A DNA stretch of 64,000 nucleotides. Source: Liquidambar formosana (lineage: Eukaryota > Streptophyta > Magnoliopsida > Saxifragales > Altingiaceae). A program made the position numbers and the translations under genes. The notes beneath the pieces are model-generated. The model made no database searches. It saw only the letters and a program-made list of their open reading frames with translations, and was not told the origin of the DNA. The DNA is taken from positions 23,712,375 through 23,776,374 of the forward strand of contig CM077827.1 of assembly GCA_039720395.1 (NCBI GenBank). Reading direction: 5' to 3'. Below, piece after piece: positions 46,516-58,674 of the stretch. Numbering within the stretch: the first letter of the stretch is position 1; every line of letters starts with the position of its first letter.

Positions 46516-47047
46516 TGCTGAAAAAGCCCAGTAACTCATGTAAATGTGTATAAGCTCCTACAGTACATACTACTATCTTATTTTCAATAAATACATTTAA
46601 GTAACTTTAAGTTATTTAATGAAAATAAGCAAATAACCCCCCATTTGAATCCAAATAAAATATCAGAAAAATCAAATTCTAAGTATATCAAAATCTCATT
46701 TTCAAGTTTTAGTACAAAATCCGACTCTCAACAGATTTTTTAAAAACAAATATATGAGGAAACCGATCGAATCGTGGTGGTAAAATCCCATAAAATTACA
46801 GATGTCTTATAATATTATAAACTTCCATTATTGCCGAAAATTATCTTTAAAAACGAAATTTTACAAAAATCCATTTTTTCCCAACACTGAACCAAATTTT
46901 AGCAGTCTAAAAGTGTGAAATAACAAACACATTGACATCATACACATGCAATACCTATGCGTGACAATACCTGACAAATTAACTAATGTACATGCAAATC
47001 ATGCATTAAAAGTGAGATTATCTTAATTAAATGATGCAGGCATTACA

Positions 47048-47060
47048 ATTCCTCCCTCCT
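47048..47060 (-). promoter_or_regulatory. Polypurine tract of the chromovirus
   Basis: Minus strand AGGAGGGAGGAAT directly before the 3' LTR start TGTAATG. It is the plus-strand primer site for reverse transcription. Confidence 0.85.
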
Positions 47061-47100
47061 AAAAGAGAATTCATCCTCAGATTCAAACCTTACCTTAATT

Positions 47101-48360
47101 GTCAAATAGGTATGGATAGGTTTCACGCATGAACCATTCTAATTCCTAAGTAGCTTCTTCCTCGCCATGATGGTTCCATAACACTTTTACCAAAGGGATA
47201 GTCTTGCCACGTAAGACCTTCTCACGGTAATCCAAAACCCAGATAGGATACTCCGCATAGGTGGCATCTTCCTCCACTTCGATATCTTGCCAATCAATCA
47301 CATGAGATGGATCATTAAGATACTTGCGTAACATGGACACATGGAACACATTGTGCACTTTACCAAACTGCAATGGCAACGCTAACTCATAAGCATTGAG
47401 ACCTCTAGTACCAATGATCCTAAATGGTCCAATGAAACGTGGTGTAAGCTTCCCCTTTTTGCCAAAATGAAACACTCCCTTACGGGGTGACACTTTCAAC
47501 ATTACAAAGTCTCCAAGTTAAAAGGTTAAAGGTGTTTGTCGTTTATCAGCATAGCTTTTGTACCTACTTTGAGCTGTCTTAAGTCGCTCTCTGATGAGTT
47601 TGACTTTTTTTGTAGTCTCCTGAATCAATTCTGGTCCAAGCAAGGTTCCCAACACATAGGAGATCTATACGGTCTCCCACACAATGCCTCGAAAAGTGCC
47701 ATCCCAATGCTAGCCTGGAAACTGTTATTGTAAAAAAACTCTGCTAGTGCCGAATGTTCCTACCAACTTCTCTTAAAGTCCAAAACACATGCTCGTAATG
47801 TATCCTCCAAGATCTGATTAACACGCTCAATCTGCCCATCTGTCTATGGATGATAGGCTGAACTAAGGTGTAACTGAATACCCAACTCCCTTTGCAAGCC
47901 CTGCCAAAACTGAGAAAGGAAATGGGGATCTTGGTCAGATACAATTGATTTGGGAATTCCATGCAAACGTACTATCTCTCTGATGTACAACCGAGCCAAC
48001 TTCTTAGCTGAGTTAGTCGATTGTACAACCATAAAGTGAGCAGACTTGGTGAAGCAGTCCACTACTACCTAAATGGTGTCATGGCTTCTCTAAGTACGTG
48101 GCTAACCACTGATGAAATCCATGGTAATCTCCTCCCATTTCCACTGAAGCAGCGGTAAAGGCTGTAACTGCCCAAAAGGCTTCCTATGGTCAACTTTAAC
48201 CTGTTGACACGTGTAACATTTAGCAACAAACCTTGCCACATCACACTTCATACCCTTCCACCAGAACTACCTTTTTAAGTCTCTATACATCTTATTATTG
48301 CCTGGATAAATAGAAAACTTTGATCGGTGAGCAAGACTAAGAACTTCTTCCTTAATCTTC
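47101..48360 (-). pseudogene. Chromovirus integrase with chromodomain, broken
   Basis: Minus-strand pieces. The zinc-binding region includes CYTCQQVK near 48195-48220. The catalytic core has DCFTKSAHFMVVQ near 48025-48060, SDQDPHF near 47925-47945 and GQIERVNQILE near 47810-47840. The C-terminal frame 47146-47502 has GPFRIIG, HVSMLRKYL and the chromodomain-like PIWVLDYREKVLRGKTIPLVKVLW. Several TAG/TGA stops interrupt. The motif order is that of chromoviral integrases, whose chromodomain targets insertion to chromatin marks. Confidence 0.88.
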
Positions 48361-48394
48361 TCATTACATGAAACTGTAAGTCTATTCTGGTACC

Positions 48395-49803
48395 TCAAAA
48401 CACCATTAGATCTATAGTCCATCCAGGTACATCTTCACCATTCAGTAATTTACCACGAATATCCACCAACTTGAGATCTGTGTATTGAGTTTTCACAATC
48501 TTAGGGATAGGGTAATGTCTCACCAAATTATAAATACATTCTTTACCTGTCAAACCACCAACAAACAAGTTATAGTCACACAAGGCATTCACCATCCTCC
48601 AATGGTGTATAGAGATGTTATATAAAGTCCCACAAGACTTTCTACTCAAAGCATCTACTACAACATTAGCTTTCCCCGAATGATACTTCAATTCAAAATC
48701 ATAATATTCCAAATACTCCACCTTCTCTGCCTGAGATTCAAATCCCTCTGGGTAAAGATATACTTTAAACACTTATGGTCAGAAAAGACCTCAAACTTCT
48801 CACCGTATAAATAACATCTCCAAAGTTTTAATGCAAACACTACAGCTGCAAGCTTTAAGTTACGAATAGGATAATTCATTTCATGCGGCTTTAACTGTCT
48901 AGAACTATATGCAATAATTCTTTCAGTCTGCATTAGCACACATCCCAATCCACTCAAGGATGCATCACAATACATGGTATACCCTAAACCACTAGTTGGG
49001 ATAATCAAAACAGGTGCAAATGTCAGACAAGACTTCAACTCTTCAAACGCTTCTTCACAAGTATCATCCCAAACAAAGGGTACATCTTTCTTGGTTAACC
49101 TCGTAAGAGGTGTAGCAATGCTAGAGAAACCTTCTACAAATCTCTGATAATAACCTACCAAACCTAGGAAACTATGGATTTCAGTCACATTCCTGGGTCT
49201 AGGCCAATTCAAAATGGCTTCAACCTTGGATGGGCCTACTGCAATACCTTCTTCAAATACTACGTGTCCAAAAAACTTCACTTGATTCAACCAGAAGTCA
49301 CACTTCTCCCACTTGGTATACAACCTGTGCTCTCTTAAGGTCTATAGTACAATTGCTAAATAATGCGCGTGTTCCTCCTGAGTCCTCAAATATACCAAAA
49401 TATCATCGATGAATACAACCACAAATTAATTTAGATAAGGACGAAACACACGATTCATTAGATCCATAAAAGCTGCAGGTGCATTGGTCAAACCAAAAGG
49501 CATCACCAAGAACTCATAATGACCATATCGAGAATTAAAAGCAGTCTTCTCAACATCCTCATCTCGAACAAACATCTAGTGACAACCAAAACGCAAGTCA
49601 ATCTTGGACTGGGACCTGCGTAACTGGTCAAATAAATCATCAATACGAGACAATGGATACTTGTTCTTGATGGTAACACGATTCAACTATCTATAATCGA
49701 TACATAATCTTAGGGATCCATCGTTCTTCTTCACAAAAAGTACAGGTGCACCCCATGGTGATCTACTATCCTGGATAAAACCTTTGGCCTTGAGCTCTTC
49801 AAT
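48395..49803 (-). pseudogene. Chromovirus reverse transcriptase and RNase H, broken
   Basis: The catalytic FIDDI lies at 49399-49413 and the fingers/palm region at 49480-49760 in broken frames. RNase H is in the 48688-49323 frame: [37 protein letters not shown] and [11 protein letters not shown]. The frame shifts at about 48700 into [23 protein letters not shown], the standard RNase H to integrase linker. The 49330-49800 stretch has stops and no long frame. Confidence 0.88.
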
Positions 49804-50415
49804 TTAAGTCTTCAACTCTCTAAGCTCAACAGGAGCCATTCTATATGGCATGATAGAAATGGGTCCCATACTCGATTGCAAATCAATAGTAAAGTCCACC
49901 TCCTTCATAGGGGGCAAACCTAGTAATTCATCTGGGAATACATCAAGAAATTCCCGTACAATGAGAATGTGGTGGGGATGTATATCCTCAGCATCTTCAC
50001 CCTTGATTGCAGCTAGAAAACTCAAATAACTACTCTTCTTGAAACGCCGAATCTGGATATCAAACAAAATATCCGGATGGAGAGTATGTCTATCTCCATA
50101 GAAAGAGAAAACTTCACTACTAGAATTATGGAAAGTTACCTTCTTCTTGTAACAATCCATTACAGCTCTATAATTGGCTAACCAATCCATGCCAATGATG
50201 ATATCATAACGAGATACATCTAAAATGATGAGATCTGTTAACATCTCCTGGCCCATGATTTTAATACAACACTCGCGGCCAATATAACTAGTCATGAAAC
50301 AATTCCCAAGAGGAGTATCTACTTCCAAGGTAAAACCCAAATCATCATACTTCAATTCCAAAGTATTAGCAAACGATGAATAAATAAATGAATGTGTGGA
50401 CCCCAAATCAAACAA
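49804..50415 (-). pseudogene. Chromovirus protease and start of reverse transcriptase
   Basis: A 203-codon frame opening at DLGSTHSFI (retropepsin active site in the DxGSTHSF form), with MDWLANYRAVMDC as the second conserved protease block. It then reads VREFLDVFPDELLGLPP, the motif that begins the reverse transcriptase of these elements. Sequence upstream (gag, primer-binding site) has been lost at the junction near 50440-50453, so the apparent start Met is not the native one. Confidence 0.85.
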
Positions 50416-50452
50416 AACTTTAGCCCAAACTCCAAAGACTAAGAATGTACTA

Positions 50453-50895
50453 TTTTAAGTTATTTAATGAAAATAAGCAAATAACCCCCCATTTGAATCC
50501 AAATCAAATATCAGAAAAATCAAATTCCAAGTATATCAAAATCTCATTTTTAAGTTTTAGTACAAAATCCGACTTCCGACAGATTTTTCAAAAACAAATA
50601 TACGAGGAAACCGATCGAATCGTGGTAATAAAATCTCATAAAATTACAGAGGTCTGATAATATTATAAATTTCCATTACCGCCAAAAATTATCTTTAAAA
50701 ATGAAGTTTTACGAAAATCCATTTTTTCCCAACACTTAGCCAAATTTCAGTAGTCTAAAAGTGTGAAATCACAAACACATCAATATCATACACATGCAAT
50801 ACCTATGCATGACAATACCCGATAAATCAACCAATGGACATGCAAATCATGCATTAAAGGTGAGATTATCCTAATTAAATGATGCGGGCATTACA
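50453..50895 (-). repeat. 5' LTR fragment of the chromovirus
   Basis: Matches the first roughly 440 bp (minus-strand sense) of the 3' LTR at about 46604-47047. It stops at TTAAGTTATTTAATG and joins protease coding sequence directly. The retained part is the start of U3, so no promoter remains. Confidence 0.9.
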
Positions 50896-52384
50896 TTTTT
50901 ATGCATGTCATGGTTCTAGGATTACATTAAGGTTTCTATTGGTTCATTATTTATATTATATGCATAATTAGTGGATGATTTAGGCCTTAATACTATTCTA
51001 TCCAGATTTGTATTTTCTTCTTTTTGACTTGTTTTGAGCACGTGTAAGGGTGCAAATAAGTGTGATAATCGCTTTATTGCTAATAAAGCCATTATTGCTT
51101 AAACTTGCTCATGCTTGGAGATATTGCACAAGGTAAGTGGGTTTGAAAGTACCGTAATTCACTTTTTTCTTCCTTAATCTTTTCTCTTCTCCCTTTTTAG
51201 GGTTATTTCTTAATATAAACAGATGGTAATTACCAAGCGTTTCCTTGTTAGATAAAATTCTTTTTTTGTCAAAGTTTCCTTCCTATGGAAGTTACTTGAT
51301 TTCAAACTTGATTTATCAAACTTTCTATCTTTTAAATAAGGAAACTTAGGGTTTTACCATAGGTTTGTATTAGGTTGTAACCCTATTCTTTTCGAACTAT
51401 GTAGACTTTGATCCATATATTTCGTTACATGGTATGTAGGCGCTCGTTTTGAGGTTCAAGTCCGCCCTAGGATCCAAGTATCCTATGTTTTTTATCTTCT
51501 CTATTTTATGTTTTATTTTCTTTTCTTATTCTGATTATGTGGATGGATGAATATATGATATGCATGCAATTCTTGATGTGATATACTTGCTGATTTTAAT
51601 GTGGTAAGATCTTAATTTAGCCCAAATAAACTAAGAAACTGAAAGGGTGACATGAGTGCCTATAGGCATTGTCTAGAACCTTCCCATGTCATAACTTAGC
51701 CTCCGAATCCTTAGTCTCTTTGGTTTCCAAAAGACTGTTTTTGTTTTTCCTTTTTTAAACATGGAGTCATTCAATTGTTTTCTTTAAAACAAATGGTTTT
51801 TAGGGTTTTCCTTGTTTCCTTTAAAAAATAAGGTGGCGACTCCTTTTCTTTTTCAAACCAAACTTTTTCAATCATGTGGGCCACTTTTTGGGTTCACATT
51901 CTCTTTCAAGCCCTAGAAATCTTAAGTGAGCTTTTATTGTGATCAATCAATAGCTAAGTGAGCTTTTATAGTTGTGTTATCTATTCTTAATTTGGAGAGC
52001 TAAGTTTTTGTACACACAAACTACTAAAATCATCTTTGTATTAAACGATTAAGAGAACCCTAGATTTGTAGCACTTGTGCAAGTGTTGATGAAGAACACT
52101 TGTGGCTATGTAAAGGTTTAATATCTACCCGCAAGGAGATTGGTATAGTGGATTGGTGAATACTCAAGCGAGCTTTTGAGACGAAGACGTAGGCGGAGAG
52201 GCCGAACCTCGTTAATATCGTTTGCTATCTCTCTCTCTCTCTCTTAATCTTCTTATTGATTATCTTACTGTTTGTTCTTGAATTTATTCTTACTTGCAAT
52301 AAACTAATTTTTAGATTGCAATTGATTTCATACTTAGCCATAAACCCTATTTACCCCCCCTTCTAGGGTTGTTCACTTGGGACA

Positions 52385-53209
52385 ATAGTTGTCCTACCAC
52401 CATTACAACTGTGGTAAGCAAAAAAGACCCTCGGCTACTATTTAAAATAGTTCCTCCTATATATATGGTATTAATTGGTTGTTAAAAGTCAAAAACTAAC
52501 TCATGCTCTAGACCCATTGTCCCTACCACTATTAATAGTAAATTCCGACTAAGAATTAAAAATTAAGTAAACACCTATAATCAGTGTTAAAAGCATTTAT
52601 AAAGCTTTTTTTTTTCCTCTAATTTTTTATTGCTAAGCCCGCAAGCATATATATGTATACTGCAATTGCCTCCAAACCAACTAATCTAGTATATTAGTGC
52701 ATAAACTACTTTTAATCCCAATTGTCTCTTTCCACATCATTAGTAATGCAATATGACAAATCATAAAACATTAATCCAATTCAAGTAGATGCTACAATAT
52801 GAAATAAAGCTATTATAATATTTCAAAAGGTAAAACCACAATTATACATATCACTAAGGTCATATACACTATAATTTCTACATGTAAAATCATATATATA
52901 TATATATATATATATATGCAAATTATAAAGTTGGGTTAAAATACAATTATTGTAGAAATTTTAGTGAATGTAAGGTTGATAACATTTACTGGTTATTATA
53001 ACCTACTTATAATTTAATTAAAGGTAAAATCAAAATTTATTTTCATCATTAGTACAATTTGAGGACAAATATATAAGGTACGAAACTTAGATTGTTGATG
53101 ATAATTTATGTGAAACCCTTTTATCAATACGTAATATGATATGGATAGGATACTTCAATATAAACAAAAACCTATTTAAATATATTAAATAACTGAAGAA
53201 TGAAATAGG
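52385..53209. other. Intergenic stretch, nothing recognised
   Basis: AT-rich, with an (AT)n run at 52891-52917. No motif or ORF. Confidence 0.4.
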
Positions 53210-53929
53210 TGTCACACCCCATTTTTGCACCACCTTACTAGGGCTCATCATTTCATGCATGTTTTTGTTTTCTTTTTGAGTCTAGTCACTTGCATTAGTT
53301 TTTTAGAGTCACAAGGACAATGGATATAAATTTTAGTTCAATTCGGAGTTGATCTTGAGGGATAATAAGAGCTTTTGTGACTTGAGGGGCATAATCGTCT
53401 TTTAAGTCCCAAACTTTTCATTTGACCTTGAAATGATCTCCAAATTGTCAATTGGAGTTCATATGGATGCATATAAGGTATTTCAAGGTTCAATTTGATG
53501 AATCAATGGCTCGGGATTAAAATGGCTCGATGTAGTTCAAGTTGGTTAATTGACCCTCCTTTGGGTTAGCTCTAATTGACTCACAATTACCAGTCAAATC
53601 TTTTCAAATGGACTTTAATTAGTCATCATTTTATCCCTAAAAGTGTTTTAGAAAGTTTAATTTTGATATGGAAAGCATTTGGTTTGATCCTATGTGCAGA
53701 CCTATGCTTAGCAAAGGTAGAGCAAAGCGGTTAACCGCCTTTGTCAAACCTAACCATGCCCCCATGGTTAGTGTTTTTCATCCTAAAATGTTCAAAAATG
53801 TATTCCTCATCGAAACACGGTCATTTTGGCTTTTGTTTCATCAAAATCGGACTTCATTTGCCCCCTGAAACACTTCTAGAAGCATTAGGAGTCAAAAATA
53901 GGCAAAAATCCGGAGTGGGCTCGAGTGAC

Positions 53930-53995
53930 CACCCAGCCCCGGGCCGCTAGCCGCCTAGGCCCAGGTGGCTAGCCACCCAGGCCCTGGTGATCACC
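53930..53995 (+). promoter_or_regulatory. GGTGGCTAGCCACC-type palindrome block upstream of the LTR TATA box
   Basis: Perfect 14-bp GGTGGCTAGCCACC at 53964-53977 and 10-bp GGTGATCACC at 53986-53995, with degenerate CCGCTAGCCG near 53944-53953. The block lies 200-270 bp upstream of TATAAATA at 54197. Confidence 0.7.
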
Positions 53996-54436
53996 CGAGA
54001 CCACTTCCTATTTTCACTCTAACTCCTTGTTGAAGCGGACTCTTACCTATTTTGACGTATTTGGGCTCTTTTGGATGAGTCTCCTTCTAATTTTTGGTAA
54101 CTTCTGAATTACTTAAGCCCCAAAGGGGTCTCTAATAGCCCTTGGATTAATTTCTAGGGTTTTAATCCCAGCCATTGGTTTATCCTTAGTGAACTCTATA
54201 AATACCCCCTATGCTTCAGCACAAGGGAGCCACTTGATGCCTTAAAAACCTGAGTGTTTGAGAGAGAATAAGAGAGAGAGACTTGAAGGAGAGCTGGAGT
54301 TCCTACTATAGCCTTGAAGAACATTGATTCAAATCATCCATAAGTCAAGAGGAGAGTCTCTACAGCAGCAAGGAAGCTTCTTCTTAAGGTAACCTCACTC
54401 CTTATTTATACTGAATATGGGTTTTCTTATAGAATA

Positions 54437-54790
54437 GGCTTATTGCATGTTAAAGGTAGCTTTTTTATCATGTATTAACACTTTAGCTAGTTAATATACA
54501 TGAAATACCTACTGTTTATCATGAGTTTAGCTTGCTTTAGGGCTGTTCTATGTGTTTTTAAGCATGTTTGTGATTCTAGAGTTTCTGTGGTCCCTTTGTT
54601 AGAATAGCGTCATTGCAAGTTAAAGTTAGGATTTTTATCATGTTCTATTGCTTTAGTTAGTTAATATGCATGATTTAGGTTCTGTTTAGTTTGAGTCTAG
54701 CATATTTAGAGTTTTTTTTGTGTGTTTTTAAGTATGTTTGTGAGTTTAGGGTTTTTAGTGCCCTTGTTTTAGGATAGTTTCATACAGCAT
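54437..54790 (+). repeat. Tandem duplication inside the LTR
   Basis: Two units of about 180 bp sharing ATTGCATGTTAAAG / ATTGCAAGTTAAAG, TAGTTAGTTAATATGCATG-like and GTGTTTTTAAGCATGTTTGTG words. The LTR at 61775 has the same duplication (62890-63220). The LTR at 42538 has one unit only (43755-43900). Confidence 0.75.
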
Positions 54791-55917
54791 ATTAGTTTAG
54801 GCTTTTTACTAATTTTTTCTTCATAGTTGTTGTATATGTTTTACATATAGACTAACTATAATATTTCTTGCATTCATATAGTTCATTCTAGGGTTTTTAT
54901 GCATGATATGGTTTTAGGATTGTGTTAGAGCTTATTATTGTTCGCTGTTTTTGCTGTTAGCATGTTTAGTGGATGATTTTAGGCCATAATGCTATTCCGT
55001 CCAGATTTATATATCATTGTGTTGCATGATTTTGAGCACGTGTAAGAGTGCAAATAGGTGTGGTAATTGTCCTATGGTAAATAGGGCTGCCATTGCTTGA
55101 AATTGCTAATGCTTGGAGCTATTGCGCTCAGGTAAGTGGGTTTGAAGTTGCCCCAATTCACCTCTCTTCCTTACTCCTTTCTTCTCCCTCTTAGGGTTAA
55201 TTTTTAATATAAGTTTATGATTTTAATCAAAGGTTTCCTTCAATAATAAATTCTGGTTTTTTTTATCAAAGTTTCCATCTTGTGGAATTCTTTCTAAATT
55301 CAAACTTGGTTTATTCAATTCTCTTTCAAATAAGGAAACCTAGGGTTTTTAACATAGGTTTATATTAGGTTTTAACCCTAGTTCTAATCGAACTACGTGA
55401 ACTTTAATCCATGTATTTCGTTGCATAGTACGTAGGCGCTCTTCGTGAGGCTCAAGTCCGTTCTAGGATCCAAGTATCCTAGGTTTCTTTTCTCTTTTCT
55501 TTATTTTCTGTTTTTATTTTCTTATTATGCATTGATGATTGGATAGAATATATGATATGCATGCTGTCTTGTGATGATATTTGCTGATTTTTGGTATGGA
55601 AAAGATCTTAATTTCGCCCAAGTAAATCGAGAAACCGAAAGGGTGACATGGGTGCCTATAGGCTTTGTCTAGAACCTTCCCATGTCATAACTTAGCCTCC
55701 GAATCCCTAGTTTTCTTTGGTTTCCAAAAAGACTGTTTTTGCCTTTCCTTTTTAAATATGGAGTCATTCAAATTGTTTTTTTTAAAACAAACTGTTTTAC
55801 GATTTTCCTTGTTTCCTTTAAAAAATAAGGTGGCGACTCCTTTTGTTTTCTTTTTCCTACGGACGAACAATCTTTTTTGCCAAACCCTTGTGGGCCCAAT
55901 TTTCGAGGTTCACAATT

Positions 55918-55935
55918 TGGTGACTCCACTGGGGA
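55918..55935 (+). promoter_or_regulatory. Primer-binding site
   Basis: TGGTGACTCCACTGGGGA starts three bases after the LTR end. This form is usual in Tat/Ogre-type elements and is generally assigned to a tRNA-Arg primer. The tRNA identity is from recall of the family. Confidence 0.75.
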
Positions 55936-56658
55936 TTTGTGGGCTAGACTCTATAAAGTTTAATTGGACTAAACTAATTTCTTATGTTTAATTAAAATCA
56001 ATCACATGCATCCGCTTGATTGTATGCTTTCATTTATTGCATTGTGTGCGCAAATTGTTGCATGATAGGCTCGATTGTCCCTCGATGTATGCTTGCCAAT
56101 GATGGGCCTAGTTTCAACCTTGGTTTTCCTGATTCCAAGTGCTGGGGCGAAAGCTATCAACCTCTCTTGCCTAGTACCCTTGGGTATATTAAATGAGTTA
56201 ATCACGTACTGCTGGACCCATGCGGCGTTCCTGATGCCACATGTGGTTAAGTATAAAGATTGTTTAAGCAAGTGAAGGACCCTAGCCTACCCTCTCTTAG
56301 TTCATGTAATGGGCCTTGTAGGGCACTATGGTCTCACCTTTATGCACCCACATCTTATGCCCTTAACATATACCTTTAAACCCTAACCTTTGTTAAGGCC
56401 ATGGGTTAGAAGGAATAAGTTAAGGAAATAGGAAGCTATGTTTGTGATGTGCTAATCCATGGAAATTAATTAAACCTAATTGACGGACTCTATACCCTAT
56501 TCTTTTAAACATACCCTTAATCCATGACCCTTGTAAAGGTAATTGGATATAAGGAATGAATTAATTGAATATAGTGTAAAGACCGAATTCATTAAGGAAA
56601 ATATAGAGGTTTAGGACAAGTCCTTAGGCTAAAGGTTAAAACTTTTCTATCCATAGAC
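55936..56658 (+). other. Untranslated leader of the Tat-like element
   Basis: Between the primer-binding site and the gag frame. Contains two loosely repeated segments (TACCTTTAAACCCTAACC... near 56370 and TTTAAACATACCCTTAATCC near 56504, each followed by TAAGGAATGAATTAA-like words). No ORF of note. Confidence 0.5.
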
Positions 56659-58674
56659 GTGTTGGCTTGGATCTGCAATCCGCAAAGGCGTCTAGTGAGT
56701 GTTGAATCTACCCATCAGACAGACATGGCCAACGAAAGAACTAGTGAGGGGCACTTTGACCTTGAGACTTGCCTGAAAGCCATCATGACCAAGCTTGACC
56801 ATACCGCCGAGACATCCGACACAGCATTGAAAATGGCTCAAGAAAACCAACAGAAGATGGCGGATCTCGAACAAAATGGCTTTAAGGCCCATTCCTTGGG
56901 TATACCTCATGGGGTTGGCACCAAAGAGGGACCTCAATCCAATGAGAACACCAAGACAAGGGGGGAAAGTAGTTTGAAACTTGTGGTCATTAACCTAGAA
57001 GGGGAAACCAAAGGGAAAGGTTCTAGCAGTGATTCCGTGTTGGCTAGCAAGGTAAAAGCCTTGGAGAGAACCATAAAAGGGATCCATAGGGCCGATGACA
57101 TGGTCGATGTGTGGACTTTATATCTGTTTCCAATGGCTTGTATTCCATTGCAATTCAAGATGCCGGAGTTAGAAAAATTCGATGGGACGGGTTGCCCTAA
57201 GACACATTTGAAGATGTACGTGCGAGCTATACACCCTTGAGGGGCCACTGATGAGCTTTTAGCTCAAATGTTCCATGAAACCTTGGCCACTTCCACTTTG
57301 AAATGGTTCTTATCCTTGGATGAGAACAGGACTCAGACTTGGGAAGACATATGCAATGAGTTCTCGGAGCACTACAAGTATAAGTACAATACAAAGGTGG
57401 ACGTTACTCGAAGAAACCTAGAAACCACTAAGCAAAGGGCTCATGAAACTTTCTCCGCTTACATTACAAGGTAGAGACAAAAGGCGTCGAGAATGACAGA
57501 TAGGCCAAATGAGGAGAACCAAATTCAGTTGGTGGTTAAGAATCTGCTGCCCGTGTACCACAAGCACCTATTTGCCCACTATTTCCCGAATTTCAAAGCT
57601 CTCATTGGAGCTGGCATACAGGTTGAAGATGCTATCAATGATGGGACAATCAAAACTGAGGAAGTGAGGAGTCGCAAGACAAACTTTACTAGGAAGAACA
57701 ACGCCGAGGTCAACACCATAACTCAACCCATTCAATCCTTTTCTCTCAATGATGTCAACCCACCTCGCCAATTCACTGATCTATTCATGCCGCTCAAAAG
57801 AGTCCTTGAAAAGCTCGTAAGCCGTGACCTATTGAAGCCACTCGACCCAAGACCCCCACCAAATCCCTTACCCAAGAACTACAATGAGAATGAGTACTGC
57901 AAGTACCACCAATCCAAAGGCCATGCCACCAACCGTTGCATTTGCCTTCGCCACCAAGTCCAAGACCTCATTGGCAAGCAAGTCATCTCACCACCAACCC
58001 GTCCAAATATCACCCTTAATCCTCTCCCATCTCACAACAACATACCCCCACCTAACACCATAAATGCCATTGGGGTTGAATCATCTCGCCCTCGTTGGCC
58101 CATAAGACAATACACTCCACTCCCCATGACTTTAACCCGTCTTTTCACCATTTGCTGCAATAACAGCCTTATCATGCCACCCCTACCAAAGCCAAGGCCA
58201 TCAACCCCTCACCAATATTGCCAATACCATCGTGCACCCGGCCATGACACCGAGGCTTGTTCTATGCTTAAAAAGATCATTCAAGACTTCATTGACCAAA
58301 AAGTTTTGTCGTTGCCAAAGAAGTCAATCCAACAAGAGCTAAAAGAAAGATATGAAGCAGGAGATCCTCAGGTTGGCCTATTGGGTGAATCATCGAGGAA
58401 ATTTGATTACTATATGTTGTACTCAAGTCCAAGTCCAATATCAGATGAGCCGATAATTCCTATAGGTTGGGACGACTTGCCAACGGAAATGGAGAATATT
58501 GACATGATAGAATGGGATGACTTAATGAATGACTCCGAAGAAGTCCATGACATATGGGCTAGTGATGATGAGTTGGACCACATAACGAGAGGAGAGCGTC
58601 ATTTCAAGCCCCCACACCTAGAATCTGAGAATCCGTTAGAAGATTTGGAAGGGCAGAGGCGTCCTAGCTTGTAA
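56659..58674 (+). pseudogene. Gag pseudogene of the Tat-like element
   Basis: One reading frame throughout, interrupted by in-frame TGA (57238-57240) and TAG (57472-57474) and ended by TAA (58672-58674). The N-terminal part has a Gln/Lys-rich helix (MAQENQQKMADLEQ). The Retrotrans_gag core spans about 57150-57600 (MPELEKFDGTGCPKTHLKMY, MFHETLATSTLKWFLSL, TWEDICNEFSEHYKYKYN). Two zinc-knuckle-like motifs of 14 residues, CKYHQSKGHATNRC (57898-57939) and CQYHRAPGHDTEAC (58219-58260), lie 321 bp apart. The C-terminus is acidic. Confidence 0.88.

Larger units (their letters stand above)
44048..47047 (-). repeat. 3' LTR of the chromovirus
   Basis: Minus strand starts TGTAATGCCTGCATC and ends GGTCGTAACA. 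It is 3.0 kb including a 701-bp nested solo LTR. Homologous to the solo LTR at 38479-41186. A minus-strand TTTTAAAA near 46362-46369 stands where the TATA box is expected. Confidence 0.88.
44048..50895 (-). mobile_element. Truncated Tekay/Del-like chromovirus (Ty3/gypsy)
   Basis: Flanked by TTTTT (44043-44047 and 50896-50900). The empty site is seen in the sister LTRs, which read GGGTTTTTATGCATG without interruption. On the minus strand it has a 5' LTR fragment (50453-50895), protease, reverse transcriptase, RNase H, integrase, chromodomain, a polypurine tract and a complete 3' LTR (44048-47047). The 5' LTR promoter, primer-binding site and all of gag are missing. The coding region has many stops. 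The long LTR and the chromodomain at the integrase end place it with Tekay-type chromoviruses. Confidence 0.9.
42538..51898 (+). mobile_element. Solo LTR of the Tat-like family, interrupted by a chromovirus
   Basis: Starts TGTCACACCCCATTTTTGC and ends GGGTTCACA, flanked by a perfect 5-bp duplication TTCTC (42533-42537 and 51899-51903). Its halves 42538-44047 and 50901-51898 align with the LTRs at 53210-55914 and 61775 onward. TATA box CTATAAATAC lies near 43502. A palindrome-rich GC block is at 43240-43325. A strong splice-donor word AGGTAAGTGGG lies near 51130. No internal region adjoins, so it is a solo LTR. Net length is about 2.5 kb. Confidence 0.88.
41706..52384 (+). mobile_element. Copia-like (SIRE/Maximus-style) solo LTR, split by nested insertions
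   Basis: Starts TGTTTTGATGTTAACAAGGC and ends near CTTGGGACA, with the segments CGAAGACGTAGGCGGAGAGG, TACTTGCAATAAAC and TTCTAGGGTTGTTCACTTGG in its second half, an arrangement I associate with SIRE/Maximus copia LTRs. The two halves, 41706-42537 and 51904-52384, are separated by the LTR described at 42538-51898. Net length is about 1.3 kb. Flanks CATAG and ATAGT overlap only partly, so its target duplication is not certain. The family assignment is tentative. Confidence 0.55.
53210..55914 (+). repeat. 5' LTR of a Tat/Ogre-like Ty3/gypsy element
   Basis: 2,705 bp starting TGTCACACCCCATTTTTGC and ending GAGGTTCACA, followed at once by a primer-binding site. TATAAATA lies at 54197-54204. A palindrome block lies at 53930-53995. 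Downstream of the TATA are a tandem duplication of about 180 bp (54437-54790) and a near-perfect splice donor CAGGTAAGTG near 55131. A GGTGGCGACTCC word occurs near the end (about 55830). Sister LTRs are at 42538-51898 and 61775 onward. Confidence 0.88.
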
